Origin: CBDHHC01 sp050633205 | Lineage (GTDB): Bacteria > Pseudomonadota > Alphaproteobacteria > Rhizobiales > CBDHHC01 | Reading direction: 5' to 3' | Assembly: GCA_050633205.1 (NCBI GenBank) | Contig: JBOEGA010000055.1 | Span: forward strand, 1-15,790 | DNA: 15,790 nucleotides | Shown here: positions 1 through 7,271 of the stretch, in pieces | How positions within the stretch are numbered: the stretch's first letter is position 1 | Layout: every line of letters starts with the position of its first letter | Program-made: the position numbers and the translations under genes | The notes under the pieces: generated by a model | What the model saw: only the letters and a program-made list of their open reading frames with translations | Told to the model about the DNA's origin: nothing | Databases searched by the model: none

Positions 1-2
1 AT

Positions 3-191
3 GAGCAGGAGTATATGGGAGGTTTTGGTAGGGGGAATAAGTTTTTTGTGCCAGAGAATAGTACCACAGGTAAAGTTTATCGTGTGGCTTTTCACCCCCA
101 TCCCCCACTTCGTGGGTACTTCCCCCGTCAAGGGGGAAGAGGGGGTATGCTGTTGATTCAGTTCTTTAATACTATACTTTTGTTACTTTAA
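3..191 (+). CDS. Possible 3' end of an unidentified gene entering from the left edge
   Basis: The third plus-strand frame is open from the left edge to a TAA at 189-191, about 62 codons. The first 30 codons look protein-like (for example NKFFVPENSTTGKVYRV). The frame then runs through the folded GC-rich repeat at 93-146, read as FHPHPPLRGYFPRQGGRGG, and ends in a short hydrophobic tail. I recognise no family. Frame 1 is also open from an ATG at position 1 to a TGA at 154-156, so openness alone is weak evidence. The tail overlaps the last codons of coq7 on the other strand by about 9 bases. If this is a gene, the repeat has been captured into its C-terminus; otherwise the stretch is non-coding. 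Confidence 0.2.
   Translation, partial: EQEYMGGFGRGNKFFVPENSTTGKVYRVAFHPHPPLRGYFPRQGGRGGMLLIQFFNTILLLL
93..146. repeat. Folded GC-rich intergenic repeat (REP-like, three-way-junction shape)
   Basis: An outer stem ACCCCC (94-99) / GGGGGT (141-146) encloses two hairpins: CCCAC-TTC-GTGGG (104-116) and CTTCCCCC (119-126) / GGGGGAAG (132-139) with a 5-base loop. The base composition is quite unlike the AT-rich surroundings, as expected of a dispersed palindromic repeat. It lies about 37 bases beyond the coq7 stop, so it could also help end transcripts from either side, but it has no T-run. Only one copy is present in the window, so its repetitive nature is inferred from its form. Confidence 0.6.
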
Positions 192-767
192 TGAGGCTTC
201 AGTTAATTTATGGGATGCCAGTTCCTTTGCCATTCTGGTGGAATCCCCCCAGGTCGAGAGCCAGATAACTGTATCGGTTGCTATAGTGATCATTTTGTAC
301 AGGAGGCGGGTTCCGGTGCCGGGAGCTTTTATTCTTTCTTCTGCGTAGGTCAGATGGGCCAGTTCTTCGGTTTGTATAGATTTAATGAGTGAATGTAGTT
401 CAGGGTCTTTTCCTTTGAGAAAAAACAGTTGATCATCCAGGTGGCGGTGTACTGCAGCTTCAACAGCGGCTGTGCAAACCCAGATACCATGCCGCCCCAT
501 AAGTGCTGTCAGAAATCCAAGGATGTAGCCGCCATTTCCCCACAAGGGTAGAACTCTGCATGGCTTAGCATATCTTTGTGGCATGGCCTCTGAAAACTTC
601 CGGCAATGTTCTATTTCATCTGATAGGCTATGCTGGAGAAAATCGACTGTATCCGGGTACCAGAAGCGTGCAATCCATAACTGTGCGCGGTAGATTCTGA
701 TTGCTCCATATTCACCTGCATGATTAACTTTTAAAATTCTGGTAATCGTCTTCTGTGCCGGTGTCAT
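183..767 (-). CDS. coq7: COQ7-family 3-demethoxyubiquinol (DMQ) 5/6-hydroxylase
   Basis: A di-iron monooxygenase of about 194 residues that performs a late ring hydroxylation in ubiquinone synthesis; the family is membrane-associated. The carboxylate/histidine iron ligands are all visible in the family pattern: E19 (in NHAGEYGA), E51 and H54 (DEIEH), E103 (AAVEAAVHRH), E135 and H138 (EELAH). The length is normal for bacterial COQ7. The start is the ATG at 765-767, directly before the conserved N-terminal helix. It is transcribed away from the NUDIX gene, with about 70 bases between the two starts, so they share a short divergent promoter region. The ligand set makes the family call secure. 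The role in ubiquinone synthesis rests on family knowledge. Confidence 0.95.
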   Translation of the reverse strand: MTPAQKTITRILKVNHAGEYGAIRIYRAQLWIARFWYPDTVDFLQHSLSDEIEHCRKFSEAMPQRYAKPCRVLPLWGNGGYILGFLTALMGRHGIWVCTAAVEAAVHRHLDDQLFFLKGKDPELHSLIKSIQTEELAHLTYAEERIKAPGTGTRLLYKMITIATDTVIWLSTWGDSTRMAKELASHKLTEASLK

Positions 768-837
768 TTATGATCCGTTTCGTGTAATTTATTACGAGGT
801 TGCAGGGGGAATTGTAGCGAATTAGTGGAGCCAGATT

Positions 838-1290
838 ATGGTTGCAGATAAACTTATCAGGACTGTTAAAATTATTTTACTTCATGATGATCTCGTACTT
901 ACTTTTCTTCGTGATGATTTGCCGGGGTTGCCCTGGGCGGGGATGTGGGATTTTCCTGGCGGGGTGAGAGAGGCCGGGGAAACTGTTGAAGAGTGTGTGG
1001 TGCGTGAGACTTTTGAGGAATTCTGTATTCAGATTGATCCTGCCAGTTTTAGCTGGTCTCGTCTTTATCCGTGGAAAGATGGTTCAGGGTGGTATGCGAA
1101 GCTTTTTGCGGCAACACTGGAGGAAAGGCTTATTCCTGAAATTCAGTTGGGAAATGAGGGGCAGGAATGGAGATTGATGCCGGTAACTGAATTTCTGAAG
1201 CATGAGAAGGCTACTCCTCATTATAAGGAGAGCCTGCATGAATATCTGTCAGAATGTCATCCTGAAATGATCCAGACCGCTTCAATTTAA
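838..1290 (+). CDS. NUDIX hydrolase
   Basis: A 150-residue protein, a typical size for a single-domain NUDIX hydrolase that cleaves a nucleoside diphosphate linked to another group. The NUDIX box spans residues 42-64: G42, five residues, E48, seven residues, then R56-E57 and E60-E61, the Mg-binding glutamates. The usual glycine after the EE pair is replaced by C63, a tolerated but uncommon variant. The PWAGMWDFPGG segment just before the box fits 8-oxo-dGTP/ADP-ribose-type members, but the substrate cannot be told from sequence. GGAG at 827-830 lies 7 bases before the ATG. The gene runs away from coq7 and converges on gloB, with only 22 bases between the stops. Confidence 0.9.
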   Translation: MVADKLIRTVKIILLHDDLVLTFLRDDLPGLPWAGMWDFPGGVREAGETVEECVVRETFEEFCIQIDPASFSWSRLYPWKDGSGWYAKLFAATLEERLIPEIQLGNEGQEWRLMPVTEFLKHEKATPHYKESLHEYLSECHPEMIQTASI

Positions 1291-1304
1291 ACGTGAGGCG
1301 GTCT
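1274..1304. terminator. Hairpin at the convergent NUDIX/gloB junction
   Basis: AGACCGCTTCA pairs with TGAGGCGGTCT, 11 bp including one G-T wobble, around a 9-base AT-rich loop that holds the TAA stop of the NUDIX gene. It sits between two converging genes and could end transcription both ways. No clear T-run follows on either strand, so intrinsic termination is only likely. Confidence 0.5.
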
Positions 1305-1312
1305 AAAGGGGC

Positions 1313-2083
1313 CTAGAAATTATCCTTGCGCGCCCTGATTTCAGTAAATATTTCCAGATCTGTTTTGCCAACCATATTCAGGGTTTTCTGAATTTCCAGA
1401 CTTGAAGGGCGAAGGAAAGGGTTTGTTGCCATTTCTTCATCCAGCGTGGTTGGGAGTGTTGGCAGACCATCTTCGCGAAGTTGTTTTACTTTTTTATAGC
1501 GGTCATTGAGGGCTTCGTTATCCGGTTCAATGGACAGAGCGAATTCGGCACCGCCCAGGGTGTATTCGTGGCCGCAATAAATGACGGTGTCACTTGGGAG
1601 TTCCATGATTTTCTGGAGAGAGTTCCACATCATCTCCGGTGTGCCCTCGAACAGGCGTCCACAGCCCATAGCGAAAAGTGTGTCGCCTACGAATATGACT
1701 TCATCCTGTTGGAACCAGTAGCTGATATGGCCGGACGTATGCCCACGTGTGTCCAGAATTTTTGCTACATGGGAGCCGAATGTGAAGGTATCACCTTCCT
1801 TTAGCTGAATATCAATGCCCGGAATACGGGATGCCTCTTCAGCAGGGCCTACGATCTGACAGCCTGTTTCTTTTTTTAAGGCTTCATTGCCACCTGTATG
1901 ATCAAAATGATGATGTGTGTTCAGGATATGGGTTAGCGTCCAGCCTTTTGTTTTAAGCGCAGCCGTAATAGCTTCTGCTTCAGGTGTATCAATTGCGGCT
2001 GTTAAATTACTTTCTGCATCGTGGATAAGAATGCCGTAATTATCGCCTAAACATGGGAACTGATAAATTTCTAGTTGTGACAT
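1313..2083 (-). CDS. gloB: Hydroxyacylglutathione hydrolase (glyoxalase II)
   Basis: A 256-residue metallo-beta-lactamase-fold thioesterase that hydrolyses S-lactoylglutathione to lactate and glutathione in cytosolic methylglyoxal detoxification. The binuclear metal site is complete: T56-H57-H58-H59-F60-D61-H62 (H57, H59, D61, H62), H115 in the GHTSGH motif, D134 in GDTLF and H172 in CGHEYT. The C-terminal glyoxalase II segment (NPFLRP near the end) is present, and the length matches the family. The start is the ATG at 2081-2083, with AGGA about 10 bases upstream. The gene is divergent from the methyltransferase at 2516, a gloB/methyltransferase adjacency I recall from other Alphaproteobacteria. 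Confidence 0.96.
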   Translation of the reverse strand: MSQLEIYQFPCLGDNYGILIHDAESNLTAAIDTPEAEAITAALKTKGWTLTHILNTHHHFDHTGGNEALKKETGCQIVGPAEEASRIPGIDIQLKEGDTFTFGSHVAKILDTRGHTSGHISYWFQQDEVIFVGDTLFAMGCGRLFEGTPEMMWNSLQKIMELPSDTVIYCGHEYTLGGAEFALSIEPDNEALNDRYKKVKQLREDGLPTLPTTLDEEMATNPFLRPSSLEIQKTLNMVGKTDLEIFTEIRARKDNF

Positions 2084-2515
2084 TTAATAGAGGTCCTCAA
2101 ATCCTGTTTTACTTACTCTCGGCCCAGCATAGCAAAAGACTGCATTATCTGGCAGTCATTTAATCGCCTTTTGAGAGATTTTTAAGCAGATGTTATCACA
2201 GTTTCGTGCCGAGACTTTAAGGCAGGTAATATTGATACTTAGTTTCGATATTCCTGTTTACCAGTGGTGAAGGTATATATATGTGGAAAAAAGGGGTTGG
2301 ATATGAGGAAATTTGCTGTATTCAGCCAATTTTCGTAAATACCATTCTATTATCGTGAACCTGATTTTACTAAAGACTAAGTGAGCCAAGCCTGTTTTAT
2401 TCTGTTTTGTCTTATTCTTTTCAGGATAGAGGGGCAGGAGTGTATATGGAGCCTTAGAGGACTATATATACCGGTATAAGTCTGCCTCTGACCTTCTACG
2501 GAGTATTTCTCGACC
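2084..2515. other. 432-base gap between divergent gloB and methyltransferase genes
   Basis: No convincing gene. It must hold promoters for both flanking genes, but I cannot place a strong -35/-10 pair. It contains a small hairpin GACTGC (2138-2143) / GCAGTC (2152-2157), which on the minus strand is followed by TTTT, and a perfect 12-bp palindrome TATACCGGTATA at 2467-2478. A 25-codon frame from the ATG at 2281 has GAAGG just upstream but no other support. Confidence 0.5.
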
Positions 2516-3229
2516 ATGCAGCTTGATGTTACAGAATTGCGGGACTTTTATCATCGTCCTCTGGGGATTGCTGTCCGCCGTCATCTGCGTAATGTTATTC
2601 GCCAAAAATGGAATAATGTTCACGGGAAGCGCGTGATCGGGGTTGGGTTTCCTGCTCCGTTTCTCGGGATCTTCAAAGGAGAGGCGGAAAGAGTAGGCGC
2701 TTTTATGCCTGCCGAGCAGGGGGTTGTTTTGTGGCCTCGCAAGGGGCCTTATTGCTCCGCGCTTGTTGATGAGGAGATGCTGCCGCTTGCTGACTCTTCG
2801 GTTGATATGTGTCTGCTGGTTCATTCAGTGGAAATGAGCCATAATGTTCCGGCTTTGCTTCGCGAAATATGGCGGGTTCTTACACCCGAGGGGCGACTGA
2901 TACTGGTTGTTCCCAATCGTCGGGGTGTCTGGGCCCGGGTGGATTCAACACCTTTCGGGCATGGCAGGCCGTATAGCAAAAGTCAATTGCGTGTTCTTTT
3001 ACAGGATACGATGTTTGTTCCCCAGAGCTGGCTGTATATGCTTTATATGCCCCCGCTAAAATCGGGTCTGTTACTCCGGACAATGAATGCCTGGGAGCGT
3101 ATCGGGGCCGCAGGGTGGCCGATATTTTCCGGGTTAATTATGGCGGAGGCCAGTAAAGAGATTTATGCAGCATCTCCAAAGAGCAGTATCAAGATTATAC
3201 CGGGGCTTGCACCTTTACCATTCAAGTAG
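2516..3229 (+). CDS. Class I SAM-dependent methyltransferase-like protein
   Basis: A 237-residue protein with the layout of the Methyltransf_11 group. There is an N-terminal helix, then a strand and loop VIGVGFPAPFL (residues 40-50) in the place of motif I. An LPLADSSVDMCLLVHSVE segment (89-106) matches the post-I/motif II region, followed by a VLTPEGRLILVVPNRRG strand (121-137). Motif I lacks the usual DxGxGxG, so SAM binding may be altered. The substrate is unknown. GGAG at 2500-2503 lies 12 bases before the ATG. The last 15 bases overlap the end of the convergent HIT-like gene. Confidence 0.85.
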   Translation: MQLDVTELRDFYHRPLGIAVRRHLRNVIRQKWNNVHGKRVIGVGFPAPFLGIFKGEAERVGAFMPAEQGVVLWPRKGPYCSALVDEEMLPLADSSVDMCLLVHSVEMSHNVPALLREIWRVLTPEGRLILVVPNRRGVWARVDSTPFGHGRPYSKSQLRVLLQDTMFVPQSWLYMLYMPPLKSGLLLRTMNAWERIGAAGWPIFSGLIMAEASKEIYAASPKSSIKIIPGLAPLPFK

Positions 3230-3574
3230 TTTTACCGGTGCTTTCAGTTTTCGCAAAATATGCTTTATGCAATAATAGAAGAATGATGCTCTTTTGCCAG
3301 CAACAGACGGGGCCAGCAGTATGTGAATATGCGGGTGCTGTTTGCGTCTGGTTTTACCGGCATTGTAGATGAGGCTGTAGCATTCCGGGTCTTTAAATTT
3401 ATGTCTGGCGAGTGCCCTGGCGATCCGGTGGGCTGCTATGGTGAGCAGTTCCTGATGGCGGTTGCTGTTTTTTCCGTTTTCAATAAACAGGACATAGTAA
3501 TTCTGAAGGAGCGGGATCTTTGGGGTTGTCAGACCACATATAAGTCCGGAAGGCAGAGTTATGCGGCGTATCAT
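3215..3574 (-). CDS. Small HIT-like (histidine triad) protein
   Basis: A 119-residue protein resembling a HIT nucleotide hydrolase/transferase. After a strand containing YYVLFIENGK (26-35) comes a helix with the pattern LLTIAAHRIARAL (43-55), then YSLIYNAG (66-73, compare the GYRLVINNG strand of HIT proteins), then H80-P-H82-I-H84-I-L-L in the place of HxHxHxx. H82 would be the nucleophile. The N-terminal part is shorter than usual, so this may be a reduced or diverged member. GAGTG lies 5 bases before the ATG at 3572-3574. It follows the TetR gene on the same strand after 57 bases, so the two may be co-transcribed. Its 3' end overlaps the methyltransferase by 15 bases. The HIT assignment is by motif only. 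Confidence 0.6.
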   Translation of the reverse strand: MIRRITLPSGLICGLTTPKIPLLQNYYVLFIENGKNSNRHQELLTIAAHRIARALARHKFKDPECYSLIYNAGKTRRKQHPHIHILLAPSVAGKRASFFYYCIKHILRKLKAPVKLLEW

Positions 3575-3631
3575 GTTTACACTCTTATACCATAGGTGGT
3601 TAAGGATAACCGAAATATTGCGTGCCGGGAC

Positions 3632-4225
3632 CTAATCTGCCGGGTTTAATATTGAATGGGCAAGGTTGCGGATATTTCTTGCTGCGAAACCGTTCGGGGT
3701 TGCTTCTGCGGTTACGGATAACAGGAATGCTCCCTGTATTGCAGACATTATCAGTGCCGATATTTCCTTTACGTGCAGGTCTGGCTGGTTATTGCTTTCA
3801 AGGATTTGCCGGACATATTCCTGTATTCGACCGGTTTCCTTGTAGATGGTGCTTTTGTAGGCCATTTTGACTTCCGGACTTTTTACGGCTTCTGCGCCAA
3901 TTGCTACCCAGCAGGAAACCGCATCTGTGTTTGCGTCTTCCTCATAAACGACATGGGCATCAATGATTGCACAGAGGTGCTGCCAGGGCGTTGTTGCATT
4001 TGCTGCCCTTCTTTGAAAACGGGCCTCAATAATCATTTCGATTTTCTGTATCAGGGCGAGCAGAATGTCCTGCTTTGACCTGAAATGGTAATGGATTAGT
4101 CCGGGAGACAGGCCCGCTTCCCGGGCTATTTCCTGAATAGAGGAGCCATCATAGCCCTGGCTTGCCATCACTCTCAGCATACCTTCTACGATCTGATCTT
4201 TTCTGTTTTCTTTTGGCTGTTTCAT
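3632..4225 (-). CDS. TetR/AcrR-family transcriptional regulator
   Basis: A 197-residue regulator counted from the ATG at 4223-4225. The open frame extends to a TTG at 4255, but that would begin inside the operator, so the ATG is preferred. The N-terminal helix-turn-helix is typical (GYDGSSIQEIAREAGLSPGL, then IHYHFRSKQDILLALI). The C-terminal half, with a WVAIGAEAVKSPEVKMAY segment, resembles the BetI-type ligand domain. No clear Shine-Dalgarno precedes the ATG, and the predicted leader is only about 20 bases. The gene is followed by the HIT-like gene. The inverted repeat over its own promoter suggests autorepression. The ligand is unknown. Confidence 0.9.
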   Translation of the reverse strand: MKQPKENRKDQIVEGMLRVMASQGYDGSSIQEIAREAGLSPGLIHYHFRSKQDILLALIQKIEMIIEARFQRRAANATTPWQHLCAIIDAHVVYEEDANTDAVSCWVAIGAEAVKSPEVKMAYKSTIYKETGRIQEYVRQILESNNQPDLHVKEISALIMSAIQGAFLLSVTAEATPNGFAARNIRNLAHSILNPAD

Positions 4226-4239
4226 ATTTTTACAATAAG

Positions 4240-4255
4240 TTGGTTGACCAACCAA
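4240..4255. promoter_or_regulatory. TetR operator: 16-bp inverted repeat
   Basis: TTGGTTG-AC-CAACCAA, perfect 7-bp arms with a 2-base centre. It begins at the last base of the predicted -10 box and covers the expected transcription start of the TetR gene, as in an autoregulated TetR repressor. I saw no second complete copy outside coding sequence. Confidence 0.75.
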
Positions 4256-4283
4256 ATATAAAATATCTGTCTCTATGAGTCAA
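4255..4283 (-). promoter_or_regulatory. Sigma70-type promoter of the TetR/HIT-like genes
   Basis: On the minus strand, TTGACT (4283-4278), a 17-base spacer, then TATATT (4260-4255). Each box matches the consensus at 5 of 6 positions. The start point is expected near 4248, inside the inverted repeat. Confidence 0.7.
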
Positions 4284-4467
4284 TTTATTTTGGGAAACCA
4301 TTGGTATCCGGCGAAATGTTGAGAGGATGTTATTCGATTATTAACCTTGTTTTTCAAGCTCATAACAATTTTAGAAAATTATTGAACCTAATCTTTGGGG
4401 GTAGCGACGTACCGTATGAACTAAGGAATGATCTTTAGAGTTTTGATGAAATTACAGGAGATGAGTA

Positions 4468-4827
4468 ATGCGTACCCAAGGTTCTGGTCTGAATAAAATG
4501 AAGATTGCCGTATTATCAGTAGCGGCTGCAGTCTTTACTTTTATTGCTGCAGGTTCAGCTTCGGCAATGAATTTAAAATCCGGCTCAATGCAGGTTGTTG
4601 TATCTGCGACTGGTGAGACAGCTGATGTTATCAAAGTGCACCACAAGAAAAAACGCTGGAGGAAGCACGGTTTTCATATCTCAATCGGTACCCCTTATTA
4701 TTACGGCTACTATGATGATTTTCCCAGATACCGTTACTGCCGTAAATGGAGAAAGAGATGTGCTTACCGTTATGGCTGGAAAACCTGGAGATGGAGAAAG
4801 TGTATGAGACGCAGAGCTTGTTACTAA
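4468..4827 (+). CDS. Small secreted, very basic Cys/Tyr/Trp/Arg-rich protein, function unknown
   Basis: 119 residues. A 10-residue extension precedes a classical signal peptide starting at M11, with hydrophobic core 13-28 and probable cleavage after A31-S32-A33. AGGAG at 4456-4460, 7 bases before the first ATG, favours the long start; the ATG at 4498 has no good ribosome site. The mature part has a mild N-terminal half, then from K60 becomes extremely basic and aromatic. A GTPYYYGYYDDF patch (74-85) is followed by four cysteines at 91, 98, 112 and 118 among Arg, Lys, Trp and Tyr. Two disulfides or a metal site are possible once exported. I recognise no family. The gene has its own strong terminator and lies just upstream of the siderophore receptor, but is probably transcribed separately. 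Confidence 0.75.
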   Translation: MRTQGSGLNKMKIAVLSVAAAVFTFIAAGSASAMNLKSGSMQVVVSATGETADVIKVHHKKKRWRKHGFHISIGTPYYYGYYDDFPRYRYCRKWRKRCAYRYGWKTWRWRKCMRRRACY

Positions 4828-4847
4828 AATAACACAGAGATGCTCCA

Positions 4848-4887
4848 ATGCGACAGTCTTTATTGCAAAGGCTGTCGCATGATTTTT
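4848..4887 (+). terminator. Rho-independent terminator of the small secreted protein gene
   Basis: ATGCGACAG (4848-4856) pairs with CTGTCGCAT (4872-4880). A T-G wobble and four further pairs (CTTT/AAAG) extend the stem to 14 bp around the loop ATTGC, followed by a T-run at 4883-4887. It starts 21 bases after the stop codon. Confidence 0.9.
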
Positions 4888-5072
4888 GGCTTCTGCTCTT
4901 ATTTTACCGTATTTTCGCTGTTGTAATTTTTTTCGCAAATTATATTCCTGAATACAATTCAGTTGTTTGCCAGCATACTGGTTGAGATAAATCCACCAAT
5001 TAAAAATCTTATATAACATCAGAGTATGCCTGCCGGCTTATGCTTCTGATAATAAGTTTGTGTTGGGGAAAA

Positions 5073-7241
5073 ATGACATTTTCAAATTTAAAAACAGGTT
5101 TTAGCTGTGCATTTGTGCTGGCTTCTGGATTTCTATTTTCCGGTTCAGGTGCTGCATTGGCAGAAGATTCAATTGCGTTGCCGGGGGTGACTGTAACTGC
5201 AACACGTGTAGCGCGCTCGATTGCTGATGTGCCGGAAACGGTTGTTGTTATTGAACGTGATGAAATTCAGAAACAACTGGCTGCTTCAAGTGATCCGGCG
5301 GATGCCCTTGCCAAACTGATCCCTGGATATTCTGTTTCAAATCAGAGTTTATCAAATGCATCAGAGACTTTTCGAGGACGTGGTGTTCTGGTTCTGGTTG
5401 ATGGTATTCGACGCAATACGCCGTTGAGAAATGTTTCAAGGATTACGTCACTGATTGACCTGAATATGGTTGAACGTATCGAGGTTGTTGCCGGATCAAG
5501 CAGTATATATGGTTCAGGAGCGACCGGTGGTACGATCAATTTTATCACCAAGCAGGGGCAGGAAGGGAAGCCTGTTGTTACTGTTTCGACTGCAGTCAGA
5601 GCTTTTACGGCAGATATCGGGGCGTCTCTTGCGCCTGAGACTTCTGTTACAGTTTCAGGTAAAAAGGGTAATACCAATTATTTCGCATCTCTGACAGGAC
5701 GCCGTACCGGCCGTACTTTTGATGGTGCCGGGGATGAGCTTCCTTCTGATCCAATGCTTGGTCAGGGTGGAGCAGACCGCCTTAAATATGCCAACGGCCG
5801 TGTTGGTCTCGGGCATGAAGTCGGTTCCAAAACGTTCAATGTGAGTGCTGAATGGACTTATGCAGATCAGAAGCCGAAATATTTTTCAGACTATTCTGCG
5901 ACACCGGTAAAACCTGATTACTCAAACCCCTACAACCGTGAGAGTGTGAACGAGAACTCCAAATATTTTGCCGGTGGTTATAAGGACAGCAATTTTGTTC
6001 TGGGAAGCCTGGCTTTTGATGTCTTTCATAATGATGTTGAAAAGCGGTTTGGGTTTACGGAGCTTTCTCCGGCTAATACGCTGGTTTATTATACTGGCGG
6101 GGCGGACCCGTTTGGAGATAACCAGACCATACTGAATTCCAGACGTACGGGCTCCAAGCTTACAATTGACAGTTCTCTTGACAGTATTATTCCGGGGATG
6201 CGTGTGACCTGGGGTGGTGATGTTTCCTATGATGAAACAAGTCAGACATTATTGAGTGGTCGTGATGCTATTGCTCCGATGGAGCAGACGAATTACGCGG
6301 GTTTTGCTCAGGTGGAAGTTCCTGTGGGGTCCAAAATCAAGGTTCGTGGTGGTGTCAGACATGAGAAGTTTGACCTGACTGTAAAGGATTTCCATCGCCC
6401 TGCAGTTGCCCAGCTTGCTGGAGCAACAACTTATTTTCTCCCAGGCGTTGATGTTAAGGGCGGAGACTTTGATTATGACGCGACGACTTATAATCTTGGG
6501 GCAGTCGTGCAACTTACGCAGAATCTTCGTGTGCATGGTAATTTCTCTCAAGGGTTTGAGTTGCCGGATGTTGGTGCTTTTACCCGCCGTGCAATGAATG
6601 CCAATCCGTTTGATCCAAGCCCGGTTGATTTTTCCTCAATCGCGCCGAAAGCCCAACTGGTGAACAGTTATGAAATTGGTCTGAATGGTCAATTGAACAA
6701 GGTGAAATACAGCCTGACAGGTTTTGTTACCACTTCCGAGGAAGGGATTACCTTTGATACTGTAAGCCAGACATTGTCTCAGCAGAAAGAGCGTATTCAT
6801 GGGGTTGAAGCGACAATTGATTATGTGGTTTCGGATGCTATGAAAGTTGGTGCTGTGCTTGCTTACCGTGAAGGTAAATATGATACGGACGATGATGGTG
6901 ATGTGGATACATATCTGCCAAACAACCGCATTGCTACTCCGTTTCGCGGGCTGGCCTATGTTTCCTACCAGTTTGATACGGGGCTGTCTCTGCGTGGTGA
7001 AGTTGAGTTCTTCTCTGGCAGGGGCCATGAAGATACCGGCCTGAGCAGGGAGTATGATATTGAAGGTGCAGTGACTGCCAATATTCTGGGGTCTTATCCT
7101 CTTGGTGATGGCAAGCTTACTTTTGCGGCCCGGAACCTGATGGATCTGGAGTATGAGAATCCGACAGCTACGGCAACACGTAACCTGCCTATTAATGCTA
7201 ACGGGCGTACTATCAGTATCGGATACAGCCTGAAGTTTTAG
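5073..7241 (+). CDS. TonB-dependent siderophore receptor, IutA/PvuA-like
   Basis: An outer-membrane receptor of 722 residues from the ATG at 5073. The frame opens at 5040, but only the later ATG gives a clean signal peptide (residues 1-30, ending AALA before EDSIALPG), and it has GGGGA just upstream. The mature start carries a TonB-box-like PGVTVTATR. A plug domain follows (about 40-160), with the RGRGVLVLVDGIRR, ERIEVVAGSSSIYGSGATGG and INFITK segments, then a 22-strand-type barrel ending in the expected C-terminal phenylalanine. The plug pattern and the FSQGFELPDVG segment resemble receptors for citrate-based hydroxamate/carboxylate siderophores (aerobactin, vibrioferrin, rhizobactin types). 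The exact ligand is inference. The PepSY-type gene follows after 30 bases. No sure Fur, Irr or RirA site was found upstream. Confidence 0.93.
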   Translation: MTFSNLKTGFSCAFVLASGFLFSGSGAALAEDSIALPGVTVTATRVARSIADVPETVVVIERDEIQKQLAASSDPADALAKLIPGYSVSNQSLSNASETFRGRGVLVLVDGIRRNTPLRNVSRITSLIDLNMVERIEVVAGSSSIYGSGATGGTINFITKQGQEGKPVVTVSTAVRAFTADIGASLAPETSVTVSGKKGNTNYFASLTGRRTGRTFDGAGDELPSDPMLGQGGADRLKYANGRVGLGHEVGSKTFNVSAEWTYADQKPKYFSDYSATPVKPDYSNPYNRESVNENSKYFAGGYKDSNFVLGSLAFDVFHNDVEKRFGFTELSPANTLVYYTGGADPFGDNQTILNSRRTGSKLTIDSSLDSIIPGMRVTWGGDVSYDETSQTLLSGRDAIAPMEQTNYAGFAQVEVPVGSKIKVRGGVRHEKFDLTVKDFHRPAVAQLAGATTYFLPGVDVKGGDFDYDATTYNLGAVVQLTQNLRVHGNFSQGFELPDVGAFTRRAMNANPFDPSPVDFSSIAPKAQLVNSYEIGLNGQLNKVKYSLTGFVTTSEEGITFDTVSQTLSQQKERIHGVEATIDYVVSDAMKVGAVLAYREGKYDTDDDGDVDTYLPNNRIATPFRGLAYVSYQFDTGLSLRGEVEFFSGRGHEDTGLSREYDIEGAVTANILGSYPLGDGKLTFAARNLMDLEYENPTATATRNLPINANGRTISIGYSLKF

Positions 7242-7271
7242 GTTCTATAATTTTACCTGGGGTGCCGGATT

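Noticed and set aside
784..795. GTAAT-TT-ATTAC inverted repeat between coq7 and the NUDIX gene
   Set aside because: Short and AT-only apart from the ends; no matching site elsewhere, so a chance event is plausible.
2281..2358. 25-codon frame with GAAGG upstream in the gloB/methyltransferase gap
   Set aside because: Very short, no recognisable features and no context; a chance frame is more likely.
3323..3595. 90-codon plus-strand frame opposite the HIT-like gene
   Set aside because: It has no family-like features, whereas the opposite strand shows the histidine-triad pattern.
4369..4390. TTTAGAA half-site upstream of the small secreted gene, like half of an Irr iron-control box
   Set aside because: The second half (TTCTAAA) is absent; only one arm matches, which is common by chance in AT-rich DNA.
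4841..4924. 28-codon frame with several cysteines after the small secreted gene
   Set aside because: It runs straight through the strong intrinsic terminator and has no spaced ribosome site.
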